Source: Saprospiraceae bacterium (lineage in GTDB: Bacteria; Bacteroidota; Bacteroidia; Chitinophagales; Saprospiraceae). From it: DNA of 64,000 nt. How positions within the stretch are numbered: position 1 is the stretch's first letter; every line of letters begins with the position of its first letter. Shown here in pieces: positions 25,691-34,315 of this stretch. The notes beneath the pieces are model-generated. The model was given only the letters and a program-made list of their open reading frames with translations. It did not search any database and was not told the DNA's origin. A program made the translations under genes and the position numbers. The DNA lies in NCBI GenBank assembly GCA_041392805.1, contig JAWKLJ010000001.1, positions 4,834,501 to 4,898,500 of the forward strand, given 5' to 3'.

Positions 25691-26497
25691 ATGAAACATG
25701 CAACTGGAATACTTTTCCTGCTGTGCCTCCTTTCTCTATTTTGTATTGTTCCTGTCTCAGGTCAGGTCTCTATTTTTCTCACTGACGCTACGGTTCAACC
25801 TGGAGAAACCTTTACCGTTCCGGTAAAAGCGGCCAATTACCAATCTATTCTTAGTACCCAGTTTTTTATACGCTGGGACCCTACAGTACTTTCTTTTAAG
25901 AATGTGGTTGATCTACATCCACCATTTGACTTTGTAGATCACTTCGGAGCATTGTCGGCCCAAACACAAGGTACCTTAGCCTTCGCATGGTTTGACACTG
26001 GCTCTCTAAGTGGCATTAATATTGAAAATGATTCTTCTTTGTTTTCCATTGAATTCACCGCCGTAGGAAGTTATGGCGAATATTCAAAAATTGAATTTTA
26101 TGAAGATCCTTCAGATGCATCCACTATTACAGAAATAGTCGATACTTCCTATAAAGCTATTCCTTATGAAGTAACTGATGCTACGATCTCTTTGGGCGAG
26201 ACAGTAAACACTCTCTTTAATTCTGCGCCTGATAAAATATTGATAAAACCGTGTTACCCCAATCCTTTCACCCATCATACAACTTTAAATTTCAAACTTA
26301 CACAAGCAACAACCATTCATCTAAACATCTTAGATTTACAAGGAAAAACAGTTTTTGAGGAACAAAGGTATTTTGGTAGTGGCCAACATCAGCTGACATT
26401 AGAAAAGGACGTCTTTAGTCAGCCAGGTATTTATTTCTACCATCTTACCTCACCTTCTTTCAAGGTGACTCAAAGACTTGTGTTTTTAGAGCAATAA
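25691..26497 (+). CDS. secreted single cohesin-like domain protein with T9SS tail
   Basis: 268 residues. The signal peptide ends near VPVSGQ. Residues about 25-165 match the cohesin pattern: VQPGETFTVPVKAANYQSIL, then QFFIRWDPTVLSFKNV and a final ISLG strand. Cohesins bind dockerins in clostridial cellulosomes, and related domains occur in other bacterial surface proteins. Residues about 190-268 (CYPNPFTHHTTLNF to the C-terminal KVTQRLVFLEQ) form a type A T9SS sorting tail, which would be cleaved and the protein attached to surface lipopolysaccharide. It sits between two giant genes whose products carry dockerin-like or cohesin-like modules, so it may be an anchoring partner. Confidence 0.85.
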   Translation: MKHATGILFLLCLLSLFCIVPVSGQVSIFLTDATVQPGETFTVPVKAANYQSILSTQFFIRWDPTVLSFKNVVDLHPPFDFVDHFGALSAQTQGTLAFAWFDTGSLSGINIENDSSLFSIEFTAVGSYGEYSKIEFYEDPSDASTITEIVDTSYKAIPYEVTDATISLGETVNTLFNSAPDKILIKPCYPNPFTHHTTLNFKLTQATTIHLNILDLQGKTVFEEQRYFGSGQHQLTLEKDVFSQPGIYFYHLTSPSFKVTQRLVFLEQ

Positions 26498-26528
26498 ATT
26501 ATATTCCCTAACATCCCAAATTCCGAAC

Positions 26529-29500
26529 ATGATGGATAGGATTTTTACACGCCTATTTGCCGGGCTCCTTTTGCTTATTCCAATAAGCATTTCGGCAAAC
26601 CCTACCATTGGTAGGACTAATGATCTTGAAGGATTTACGATAACTTTAGAGGATTTTGATGCAAATCAAGGCGATCAAATCTGCTTAGACGCTAGCGTCA
26701 GCGGATTTATGAATATCCTTGGTATGCAATTCTCTATTAATTATGACCCTGCAATTCTTCAATTTAACAACATTTCCAATACGAACCTTACGGGCCTAAG
26801 CCCTAACTCCTTTGGAAACCCCTCTGCGGGCAACATTACCATGTCATGGTCTGATCCTAATGCAGTGGGCCTTACGCTCGCTGATGGCACGGTAGTTTTT
26901 GAAGTTTGCTTCACCGTAGTGGGCACTGCCGGTACTACGGTCACTTTTTCCGACACGCCTACGCCAACTGAAATTGTTGACGGTACCTTAACTGTTATTG
27001 GTTTCACTGGCCAAGAATCAGCGGTAACGGTTAATGGCAATTCACCAGGTGGTGGTGGCGGCGGCGGCGGTGGTAACACCGGAATTACCCTGACAATCGA
27101 AGACATAGCAGCCAATCAGGGCGACCAGGTCTGTCTTGATGTGACGGCTTCTAATTTTACGAATATTCTGAGCTTACAAAATTCCATTAGCTATGACCCC
27201 GCAGTTTTACAGTTTAGCTCCATTTCAAACACTAACCTTGCAGGCTTAAGTGCTAACTCGTTTGGAAACCCTTCGGCAGGCAAAATTACGATGTCCTGGG
27301 CTGATCCGAATAACACTGGGCTGTCAGTGGCAGATGGGACCGTCCTTTTTGAAATCTGTTTTAATGTTATTGGAACAACATCTACAACTGTTGTCGATTT
27401 TTCTAATACACCAACACCTATAAAGGTAGTAAACGGCGCTCAGACGGAAATAGGGCTTACCAGCAATTCTGGAACAGTTACGGTTACTGGAAATAATGGT
27501 GGCGGCGGTGGCGGTGGCGGAAATGAAAATCCGAATTTTACAGGATTTGGATTGGCGATTGAAGATGTCAGTGCTAACCAAGGGGATCAGATTTGCTTAG
27601 ATGTGGTTGCCTACAATTTTAATAGTATCCTTGGTATGCAATATACCATTAGTTATGACCAGTCCAAATTGCAGTTCAGCTCTATTGCAAATACAAATCT
27701 TGCCGGTTTAAGTGCCAATTCTTTTGGCAATCCCACACCGGGTAAAATCACCTTGTCTTGGTCTGATCCGAATGCTGTAGGGGTTTCTGTAGCAGATGGG
27801 ACGGTTATTTATGAGGTGTGTTTTAATGTCTTGGGAACCACTTCTACAACGGTAACTTTTACAAGTTCTCCAACGATCATCGAAATTATTGACTCGGGCT
27901 TAAATGAAATTAGCTTTGAGAAAAATGATGGTGTTGTCACGCTGAATGGCGGTGGCGGCGGTGGTGGCGGTGGTGGTAACACTGGACCCTCTTTCACAGG
28001 ATTCGGTGTTGTCATAGAAGATACTGCTGCAAATCAAGGCGACAAAGTTTGCCTGGATGTAACGGCGTATGATTTTGTAAATATATTGGGAACACAGTTT
28101 ACCATTAATTATGATCCCGGTCGATTACAATTTGTAGAAATTGCAAATCCCAATTTGGTAGGGCTTTCTTCCGGCGCCTTTGGCAACCCTTCTCCAGGAA
28201 ATCTAACTTTTTCTTGGTCTGATCCCAATGCTGTAGGTGTTACAGTACCTGATGAAACGGTTATTTTCCAAATCTGTTTTAATGTTTTGGGTAATAATAC
28301 GAGCACAACGGTCAGTATTTCTGGTACACCTACAGGTATTGAAATCATTGATAGTGGATTAAATGAAGTTCCGTTCAACTATGATAGTGGTACGGTTACC
28401 ATTAGCGACAATGGTTCGGGACCGGGTTTTGAGGGGTTTGGAATTATTGTAGGGGATAAAAGCTTACAAGAAGGAGATTCTTTTTGTGTGCCAGTTAGTG
28501 TACAAGAATTTGTAGGAATACTTGGTATGCAGTTTACCATTTCCTATAATGCCACAGAATTGCAACTAGACCAAATAACGGGATTTAACCTTAATGGTTT
28601 GGCCGCAGCCTCTTTTAATTCTAGTACGCCTGGTACTATCCGATTTACATGGGATGATCCTAACGCAACTGGAGTGACTTTAAATCCTGCCGACGATCCG
28701 AATACGATATTCGAATTGTGCTTCACCGTTATTGGAACCAATAGTTCTCAGATTTGTATTGTAGATACACCTGTGGCAGTTGAAATCACAGCTTCCGATC
28801 TAACGGTTATTACGCCAACCCTCATCTGCGGTAATATTCTGGTAGGAGAAGATCCTCCACCAACCGTTACCGCTACCATTACAGGCGTTAGTTGCCCGGG
28901 AGAAAATAATGGATCTATTGCATTACAAGTGAGTGGTGTAGGACCTAACTACAGCTACCAATGGAGTATTCCTGGCCTAGGAAATGCCAATACAGCAAGT
29001 GGACTTTCTGCAGGAAATGTAACCGTTACGGTCACCGATAATGGGACCAACCTGCAAACCATAGAAACATTTACGGTGCCCAGTCCTGCTGCTATGAACA
29101 TTACCCCTACGATAAAGCATGCAAGTTGCTCAGATGCTACAGATGGTAGTATCAGCCTTGCGGTTACTGGGGGAACTGGGCCATTTACCTACAATTGGTC
29201 TCCTACAGGGACGAATACAAGTCAAAATACGGGGCTTGCATCTGGTGTTTATAATGTAACGGTTACAGATAGGAATTCCTGTGTTACAACTGCTGGGCCT
29301 TTTATCGTTGAAAGCCCTTCTGCGATTAACATTAGCGTTATTTCTGTACAAAATGTGCAATGTGCGAGCGACCAAACGGGCGCCATTGCTATTGCAGTAA
29401 ATGGAGGTACACCACCATACAGTATTAATTGGAATGGCAACCTTCCTGATAATACAACAACGCAAAGTGGATTATCTGCCGGCAGCTATTCCGTCGTGGT

Positions 29501-32000
29501 TTCGGATGCAAACAACTGTTCTAAAAGCTTGAATAATATCAATATCTTAAGTGCATTCGATCCTATTGTGATCAGCTTGAGTCTTACCCCTATTCCAAAT
29601 ACGGCTGGGGGAACTGGTTCTATAAATGCTTCTATTTCGGGCGGTACCGGCCCTGGAACCTATGGATTTTCTTGGACAGGACCGGGAGGGTTTACCTCAG
29701 CTTCTGAAGACCTTAACAACCTCACCGGCAAAGGGGAATATTGCCTTCAAGTGACAGATAACAATAACTGTGTAGAGACGATTTGTGTAAATCTTGGTAA
29801 TTTATTGGAAATCACTTCCTTTAATATTGTAAAAGCTTGTGAAAATACCTGTAATGGTGCTGTAAATATATCAACAGTGGGTGGCCTTACCGGTGGGAGT
29901 GCTACCTTTGCATGGCAACGGGTCGGCGAAAACCCTGTAATCAGCTCTGTTGAAGATTTGACCAATGTATGTGCCGGTACCTATCGGGTAACCATTGTGA
30001 AAGATGGCCAAGAAGTAACGGGTACATTTGAGGTAACTAATTTCGAATTGGATATTCAAGCGACTACAACTCCTTCTACCAACAATACGAATGGAACCAT
30101 TTCTATCAATATATCAGGTGGAAATTCAGGTTATAGTATTGTATGGGATAATGGAGATACAGGTCCAAATGCCAATGAACTTCCTGCGGGAGAAATATGT
30201 GCTACGATCACGAGTAATGCAAATGGTTGTGCTACGCAGGAATGCTTTATTATCCCTTCCCTCCCATTTACCTTGTCAGGAATGAATGTAACTGAAACAA
30301 CCTGTAGCGGAAGAGCGGATGGTCTAATTGCCATCGTTGTAGTAGGCGGTATTCAGCCTTATTCGCTTTCGGTTGCCGGGCGGCCAGCACTTAGCCAAAC
30401 GAATGCTGCTGGCACCTTCAATTTGGTCGGTTTAGCATCGGGCTCTTATAATATTACAGTTAAAGATGCCCTTGGTTCCGAATTGACGCCCGTAGCCGTT
30501 GTTCCAGATGTAGCGCCTATTGCCGTAGACTGGGAAGTTGTAAATGATACAGAGGACCCCGGAGGATCAGGTTCAATTACATTGGATATTGCCGGCGGTC
30601 GGGCACCCTATTCAATAGGTTGGAATATTCCGGTGAATGGCCCCCAACCTATTCAGTTGGCTTGTGGAACTTACACGCCTATTATTGAAGATGCCAATGG
30701 TTGTGTTAAAGACGGTATCGAAATAGAGGTGTTGTGTTTTACTGAAGAGGCTACAACTGCAAATGTATCTTGTCCAGGTGATACAGATGGATCACTAAGT
30801 ATCGCATTGACCGGAGCTGCACCTTACCAATTCAAATGGAAAAACCTAAGTACAAACGAAAATTTTGAGGCAGGTGAAAACCTGACAGATTTGGCCGCAG
30901 GAAACTATTCCGCTACCATAACGGATAATTCAGGTGCCGTATTGATTAGAACCTATGTGATAGGAACGCAATCTGGACTAAGATTTAATACCTTAGAAAC
31001 CGTATCTTCTTTTAACGGATTTGCCGTTAGTTGTAATTATGCCAGTGATGGTGTTTTGCGTGCAGTAGGTGGCGGCAACCAAGGACCACTTAGCTATGAA
31101 TGGTTGAACGAAGATGGCGCCGTTGTCAGCTCAGCTTCTACTTTTAATTCAGCATCTCCGGGCGTTTATACGATTAGGGTTTTTGATGATGTTTGTGTGC
31201 TTGAAGAGACGATCGAGGCAAATGCCCCAGCGCCACTCGCTGTAGAAGCGATTAACCTAAAAGGAATTAGCTGTGCTGATGAATTTGATGGCCAAATCAA
31301 CGTATTGGCAAGTGGCGGAATTAGTCCTTATATCTACCGATGGAGTAGCAACGACTTTGGTGATGAGGCCCGTTTCCTCGGTGCAGGTGATTATACTGTT
31401 ACCGTTACAGACAAAAACAATTGTGTAGATGCATCTACTTTCACCATTGCGGAACCGGCACCATTAGAGGTAGTAGTCGAGACAGAGCCTGAAACAGAAA
31501 ACTGTAATGGGGCCGCAAGGGCCATCGTTACAGGAGGTACAGAACCTTATTCCTACAACTGGATAAAACCGGCAGGCTTGAATACGGCACAGATTGCGGG
31601 CCTTTGTAATGGTACCTACTTTGTGGAAGTAACAGATGCCAATGGTTGTACCTCTGCACAAGGGGAGGTTGCCGGAGTGGTTAAAGATAAACGCTTCCCA
31701 TGTTTTGAAGATAGGGTAGTATTGACACCCGATGGAGATGGACTCAATGACGCTTTAATTATTTTCTGCTCGGATGAATATCCTCAAAATCATATTGAGA
31801 TTTATAATCGCTGGGGACAATTAGTCTATGAGGAAGATAATTATGATTGTACGGAACTTGGTGGAATGAATTGTTTCGCTGGTGAGACCATTCGAGGAGA
31901 AGCCTTACCGGAAGGGGCCTATTATTGGGTACTCCAGTATGTAGATACGAATGGAGATAATATCCAAATGAAAGGTTCATTGACGATCTTGAGAGAGTAA
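26529..32000 (+). CDS. 1823-residue surface scaffold: five cohesin-like domains, SprB-like repeats, gliding-type C-terminus
   Basis: The signal peptide ends near ISISANP. Five repeats of about 140 residues (about 30-165, 180-325, 335-475, 485-620, 630-785) each start with a strand like GDQICLDV and contain NILGMQF- and GTVIFEICF-type strands: cohesin-like domains. The first three boundaries are poly-glycine linkers of 8-10 residues. Residues about 795-1680 are SprB-type repeats (CPGENNGSIAL, CSDATDGSISL, CADEFDGQINV), known from the Flavobacterium gliding adhesin SprB. The last 100 residues (VVLTPDGDGLNDAL, EIYNRWGQLVYE, GAYYWVLQY) are the gliding-motility-type, type B T9SS C-terminal domain. 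The PorP/SprF gene follows, matching the sprB-sprF pairing. Role inferred: surface scaffold or adhesin able to bind five dockerin partners. Confidence 0.92.
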   Translation: MMDRIFTRLFAGLLLLIPISISANPTIGRTNDLEGFTITLEDFDANQGDQICLDASVSGFMNILGMQFSINYDPAILQFNNISNTNLTGLSPNSFGNPSAGNITMSWSDPNAVGLTLADGTVVFEVCFTVVGTAGTTVTFSDTPTPTEIVDGTLTVIGFTGQESAVTVNGNSPGGGGGGGGGNTGITLTIEDIAANQGDQVCLDVTASNFTNILSLQNSISYDPAVLQFSSISNTNLAGLSANSFGNPSAGKITMSWADPNNTGLSVADGTVLFEICFNVIGTTSTTVVDFSNTPTPIKVVNGAQTEIGLTSNSGTVTVTGNNGGGGGGGGNENPNFTGFGLAIEDVSANQGDQICLDVVAYNFNSILGMQYTISYDQSKLQFSSIANTNLAGLSANSFGNPTPGKITLSWSDPNAVGVSVADGTVIYEVCFNVLGTTSTTVTFTSSPTIIEIIDSGLNEISFEKNDGVVTLNGGGGGGGGGGNTGPSFTGFGVVIEDTAANQGDKVCLDVTAYDFVNILGTQFTINYDPGRLQFVEIANPNLVGLSSGAFGNPSPGNLTFSWSDPNAVGVTVPDETVIFQICFNVLGNNTSTTVSISGTPTGIEIIDSGLNEVPFNYDSGTVTISDNGSGPGFEGFGIIVGDKSLQEGDSFCVPVSVQEFVGILGMQFTISYNATELQLDQITGFNLNGLAAASFNSSTPGTIRFTWDDPNATGVTLNPADDPNTIFELCFTVIGTNSSQICIVDTPVAVEITASDLTVITPTLICGNILVGEDPPPTVTATITGVSCPGENNGSIALQVSGVGPNYSYQWSIPGLGNANTASGLSAGNVTVTVTDNGTNLQTIETFTVPSPAAMNITPTIKHASCSDATDGSISLAVTGGTGPFTYNWSPTGTNTSQNTGLASGVYNVTVTDRNSCVTTAGPFIVESPSAINISVISVQNVQCASDQTGAIAIAVNGGTPPYSINWNGNLPDNTTTQSGLSAGSYSVVVSDANNCSKSLNNINILSAFDPIVISLSLTPIPNTAGGTGSINASISGGTGPGTYGFSWTGPGGFTSASEDLNNLTGKGEYCLQVTDNNNCVETICVNLGNLLEITSFNIVKACENTCNGAVNISTVGGLTGGSATFAWQRVGENPVISSVEDLTNVCAGTYRVTIVKDGQEVTGTFEVTNFELDIQATTTPSTNNTNGTISINISGGNSGYSIVWDNGDTGPNANELPAGEICATITSNANGCATQECFIIPSLPFTLSGMNVTETTCSGRADGLIAIVVVGGIQPYSLSVAGRPALSQTNAAGTFNLVGLASGSYNITVKDALGSELTPVAVVPDVAPIAVDWEVVNDTEDPGGSGSITLDIAGGRAPYSIGWNIPVNGPQPIQLACGTYTPIIEDANGCVKDGIEIEVLCFTEEATTANVSCPGDTDGSLSIALTGAAPYQFKWKNLSTNENFEAGENLTDLAAGNYSATITDNSGAVLIRTYVIGTQSGLRFNTLETVSSFNGFAVSCNYASDGVLRAVGGGNQGPLSYEWLNEDGAVVSSASTFNSASPGVYTIRVFDDVCVLEETIEANAPAPLAVEAINLKGISCADEFDGQINVLASGGISPYIYRWSSNDFGDEARFLGAGDYTVTVTDKNNCVDASTFTIAEPAPLEVVVETEPETENCNGAARAIVTGGTEPYSYNWIKPAGLNTAQIAGLCNGTYFVEVTDANGCTSAQGEVAGVVKDKRFPCFEDRVVLTPDGDGLNDALIIFCSDEYPQNHIEIYNRWGQLVYEEDNYDCTELGGMNCFAGETIRGEALPEGAYYWVLQYVDTNGDNIQMKGSLTILRE
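27048..27074 (+). repeat. (GGN)9 triplet run, poly-Gly linker 1
   Basis: Nine GGT/GGC codons in a row between cohesin-like domains 1 and 2. Length changes in steps of three would stay in frame. Confidence 0.9.
27498..27521 (+). repeat. (GGN)8 triplet run, poly-Gly linker 2
   Basis: Eight glycine codons between cohesin-like domains 2 and 3. Confidence 0.9.
27948..27977 (+). repeat. (GGN)10 triplet run, poly-Gly linker 3
   Basis: Ten glycine codons between cohesin-like domains 3 and 4. The boundary between domains 4 and 5 has only a short NGSGPG linker. Confidence 0.9.
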
Positions 32001-32008
32001 AGGTTTTA

Positions 32009-32040
32009 TTGCCAGGTGGGTGGTTCTATTCACCTGGCAA
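32009..32040. repeat. 10-bp hairpin between scaffold and porP/sprF
   Basis: TTGCCAGGTG (32009-32018) pairs perfectly with CACCTGGCAA (32031-32040). No T-run follows, so it could be a partial stop or a processing site that sets the expression ratio of the two genes. Confidence 0.7.
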
Positions 32041-32095
32041 TACTTAAACCTCCGTTGCTTATAATATTATTTTCCCATGACTTCAACCGATTAAC

Positions 32096-33022
32096 ATGAA
32101 AAAAATAACTTTACTCCTATCATTTTTAGTTTTTACGACAGCACTTGTCGCTCAATATGAAGCCATTTTCAACCATTATAACCTTAGCAATGGTAGCCGT
32201 AACCTCATTAACCCAGCTGCTGCGGGGTTCGATGCAGTTTCTCAGCTCCAATTTAATCTGAGAGCTCAATGGACCGGCTTTGAAGATGCACCTAAAACTT
32301 ATGGTGCACTTTTTAATGCTCCTATTGGAAAGGCCTTTGGCTTGGGCCTAGGTATTTACTCAGAACAAGCGGCCCAATTGGCTAATTTGCGAATTTTTCT
32401 TAACTACGCTTTTCGCTTTCAGCTTAGCGAAGACTTTAAGGTCTCCGCTGGTTTTTCAACTGAATTTCAGCAAATGACCTTGAATAGCGATGTGCTGAAC
32501 AAACCGCTATTACAATTGGGCGATGACTTGGTTGATGAATTCCTCAGTGGTAAAGGTATTTTTGATGCTGCAATAGGGTTTTATGGTACTTTTCGTGAAA
32601 ATACCTTTGGTGGCTTGAGTCTAAATAACCTCGTCCGAAACAAATTGGATGAAATGGTTGCTTCTCCACAACAATCTACCTCCATCTTTCAATATTATAC
32701 CTTTATTCTAGGGCATAAATTTGACTTGTACGACCTCAATTTTAGCTTGGAGCCATCACTGGCAATTCGTCAGATCTTTAGCACCCCAGCATCAATGGTT
32801 GACATCAATTTGAAAGCGGGTTTCTTAGAAGATCAACTCATTGCAGGACTCTCTTATCGAACAGGGACATCTATTGCAGCGCTTGGTATTCTGCTCGGAA
32901 CCAAGTTGTCTGGCTTTAACCTATATTATTCTTATGATGTCTCTTTCGCACGTTTCCAGGACTATAGCGTAGGTTCTCATGAAGTGACAGTGGCTTTTAT
33001 CTTTGAGGGTAAGGATCAATAA
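32096..33022 (+). CDS. PorP/SprF family outer-membrane protein
   Basis: 308 residues with signal peptide MKKITLLLSFLVFTTALVAQ. The first mature stretch, HYNLSNGSRNLINPAAAGF, is the typical PorP/SprF start, and the rest is a series of amphipathic strands ending in a C-terminal VTVAFIFEGK, consistent with an outer-membrane beta-barrel. PorP/SprF proteins are needed for export or attachment of specific type B T9SS cargo, such as SprB. The 95-bp gap to the scaffold gene contains a hairpin and TTCCCATGAC just before the start, and the same-strand order supports a dedicated pair. Confidence 0.93.
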   Translation: MKKITLLLSFLVFTTALVAQYEAIFNHYNLSNGSRNLINPAAAGFDAVSQLQFNLRAQWTGFEDAPKTYGALFNAPIGKAFGLGLGIYSEQAAQLANLRIFLNYAFRFQLSEDFKVSAGFSTEFQQMTLNSDVLNKPLLQLGDDLVDEFLSGKGIFDAAIGFYGTFRENTFGGLSLNNLVRNKLDEMVASPQQSTSIFQYYTFILGHKFDLYDLNFSLEPSLAIRQIFSTPASMVDINLKAGFLEDQLIAGLSYRTGTSIAALGILLGTKLSGFNLYYSYDVSFARFQDYSVGSHEVTVAFIFEGKDQ

Positions 33023-33060
33023 ACTACTAAGATGTCCTTTTAACAATTGGTTTTTGGGAT

Positions 33061-33087
33061 GACCTCTCTCCTGTTCGGGGAGGGGTC
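33061..33087 (+). terminator. terminator after porP/sprF
   Basis: GACCTCTCTCC (33061-33071) pairs, with G-U pairs, with GGGGAGGGGTC (33077-33087), then a T-containing tail. It is introduced by GGTTTTTGGGATG at 33049-33061, a string repeated before the terminator at 33750. Confidence 0.75.
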
Positions 33088-33117
33088 GCTTGTTTTATAA
33101 TTTCTTTGCCTTTTCAA

Positions 33118-33136
33118 AATACCTTTTTTAGGGTAT
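33118..33136 (+). promoter_or_regulatory. 19-bp inverted-repeat operator, copy 2
   Basis: AATACC, seven bases, GGGTAT, 17 of 19 bases identical to 17831-17849. It is again followed after exactly 21 bp by TATATTTG. The flanks also allow a longer AAATACC/GGTATTT symmetry. Confidence 0.7.
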
Positions 33137-33157
33137 TTTTAGCATTGAAATAAACCG

Positions 33158-33165
33158 TATATTTG
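33158..33165 (+). promoter_or_regulatory. -7 box TATATTTG
   Basis: Identical octamer and identical distance from the operator as at 17871. It directs transcription toward the 1319-residue surface protein gene, whose ATG is about 1.15 kb away. Confidence 0.6.
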
Positions 33166-33606
33166 TTAGGTATATAAGAAACAAATTATAATCCTTGGTC
33201 TTAAATAGCTTTATGCTATCTTTCATCTCTTAGCTTCAGCTTGCCTCCTACGTGCTTGCCTTCCCTAAGAATCGAAGCGATCCTGGATTTCCTTCTAAAG
33301 AGCTTTGAGCGTCTTCCCAAAAAAAACAGTAATATTTTAGAGAATGAGTGTGTAAAGCTTTTTTCACATTATCATCTCTAATGGCACACCCTAGCATTGT
33401 TGTCTTTTGATGCCAATGTCTTTTATGTGGTGTGATGCTTACCTTTTGTATGATCATAGACCCTTGAGGTAAGGAGGTGAAGCTCCAAATAGCGTCCAAT
33501 CAATGGTAGGCAGCGTTTGGCGTTTCGGTTAGTTACTCAAGGTTTTTGATCTGATTTTCTAGGGAATACATATTTTAAAAAAATCCTTAGATTTTATTTT
33601 ATACGA

Positions 33607-33667
33607 ATGAAACCTTAAAGAAGATAGTCCGTAATACTCTATATAACTTTTATGAAACCTCAAAGAA
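33607..33667. repeat. 16-bp direct repeat, two copies
   Basis: ATGAAACCTTAAAGAA at 33607-33622 recurs at 33652-33667 with one mismatch, a period of 45 bp. Confidence 0.7.
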
Positions 33668-33749
33668 AATTATAATTAAGGCGATTGGATTGTATGTGAT
33701 TCACACAAGAACCGTTTTCAAGTGTATACTTAAATCGGTTTTTGGGATG

Positions 33750-33786
33750 GCCTCTCTTCTATGCAGACAGAAGGGGGGCTTTTTTT
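33750..33786 (+). terminator. intrinsic terminator inside the leader region
   Basis: GCCTCTCTTCT (33750-33760) pairs, with some G-U pairs, with AGAAGGGGGGC (33769-33779) and is followed by seven T. It lies about 600 bp after the promoter at 33158 and 530 bp before the next gene. Confidence 0.8.
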
Positions 33787-33929
33787 ATTTTCCTAAGGTT
33801 TTAATTCTCCCATACTTGCTCTTAGACAGCAGACCCTGTGCTGAAAATCTTTAAAAAATTATACTCCTATTTTAACTCAATGCTTCTTCACATAAAGCTA
33901 TAAGCCTAGATATAATAGATTTAATTCAA

Positions 33930-33974
33930 GTGTTTTGTGGTTTAAGTAATTGATATATAGTGTTTTGTGGTTTT
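33930..33974. repeat. 30-bp period direct repeat
   Basis: GTGTTTTGTGGTTT begins at 33930 and again at 33960, each followed by GTAATT after a few bases. Confidence 0.75.
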
Positions 33975-34315
33975 GTGTAATTATTTTTCAGGAAAGGCAT
34001 AAAAAATTGGCACGGTATTTTCAATACCTCAGTAGACCGATAAAGGTGCTAATAGAAATTAGCCTAGGAGAAGGCCAGTTGTCTGGGCAACTTTAACACC
34101 TGGTCAAAAGCTTACCTAACAGTATCAGACCCACCTCAATAATGGATGGATCAAGCAGTGCTTTGTAGTGCAAAGCCTACAATAGCCAGTGGTATGCTCA
34201 TTTTTAAACACAAACATTAACGCAACACTTTACCTCGCTTTGGCAGCTAACATGCATCGCCAAGGCCTGCTAAAACTATGCCCTTAAACTTCTTAATCAT
34301 TTAAACTACATCAAC

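Larger units (their letters stand above)
33023..34315. other. 1.3-kb gene-free region with terminators, operator and repeats
   Basis: No convincing coding frame; the 83-codon minus-strand frame at 33248-33499 has no family features. Contents in order: terminator 33061-33087, operator copy 2 (33118-33136), -7 box (33158-33165), direct repeats (33607/33652), a second terminator (33750-33786), a 30-bp direct repeat (33930/33960), and a GGTATT-ttc-AATACC palindrome (34014-34028). A hairpin with GCTTTG/CAAAGC arms follows near 34160-34180. The order suggests either a non-coding transcript of about 610 nt or an attenuated leader of the next gene. Confidence 0.6.

Noticed and set aside
33248..33499. 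83-codon minus-strand open frame
   Set aside because: No family features, antisense to the leader-like region, with no promoter or neighbour to support it.
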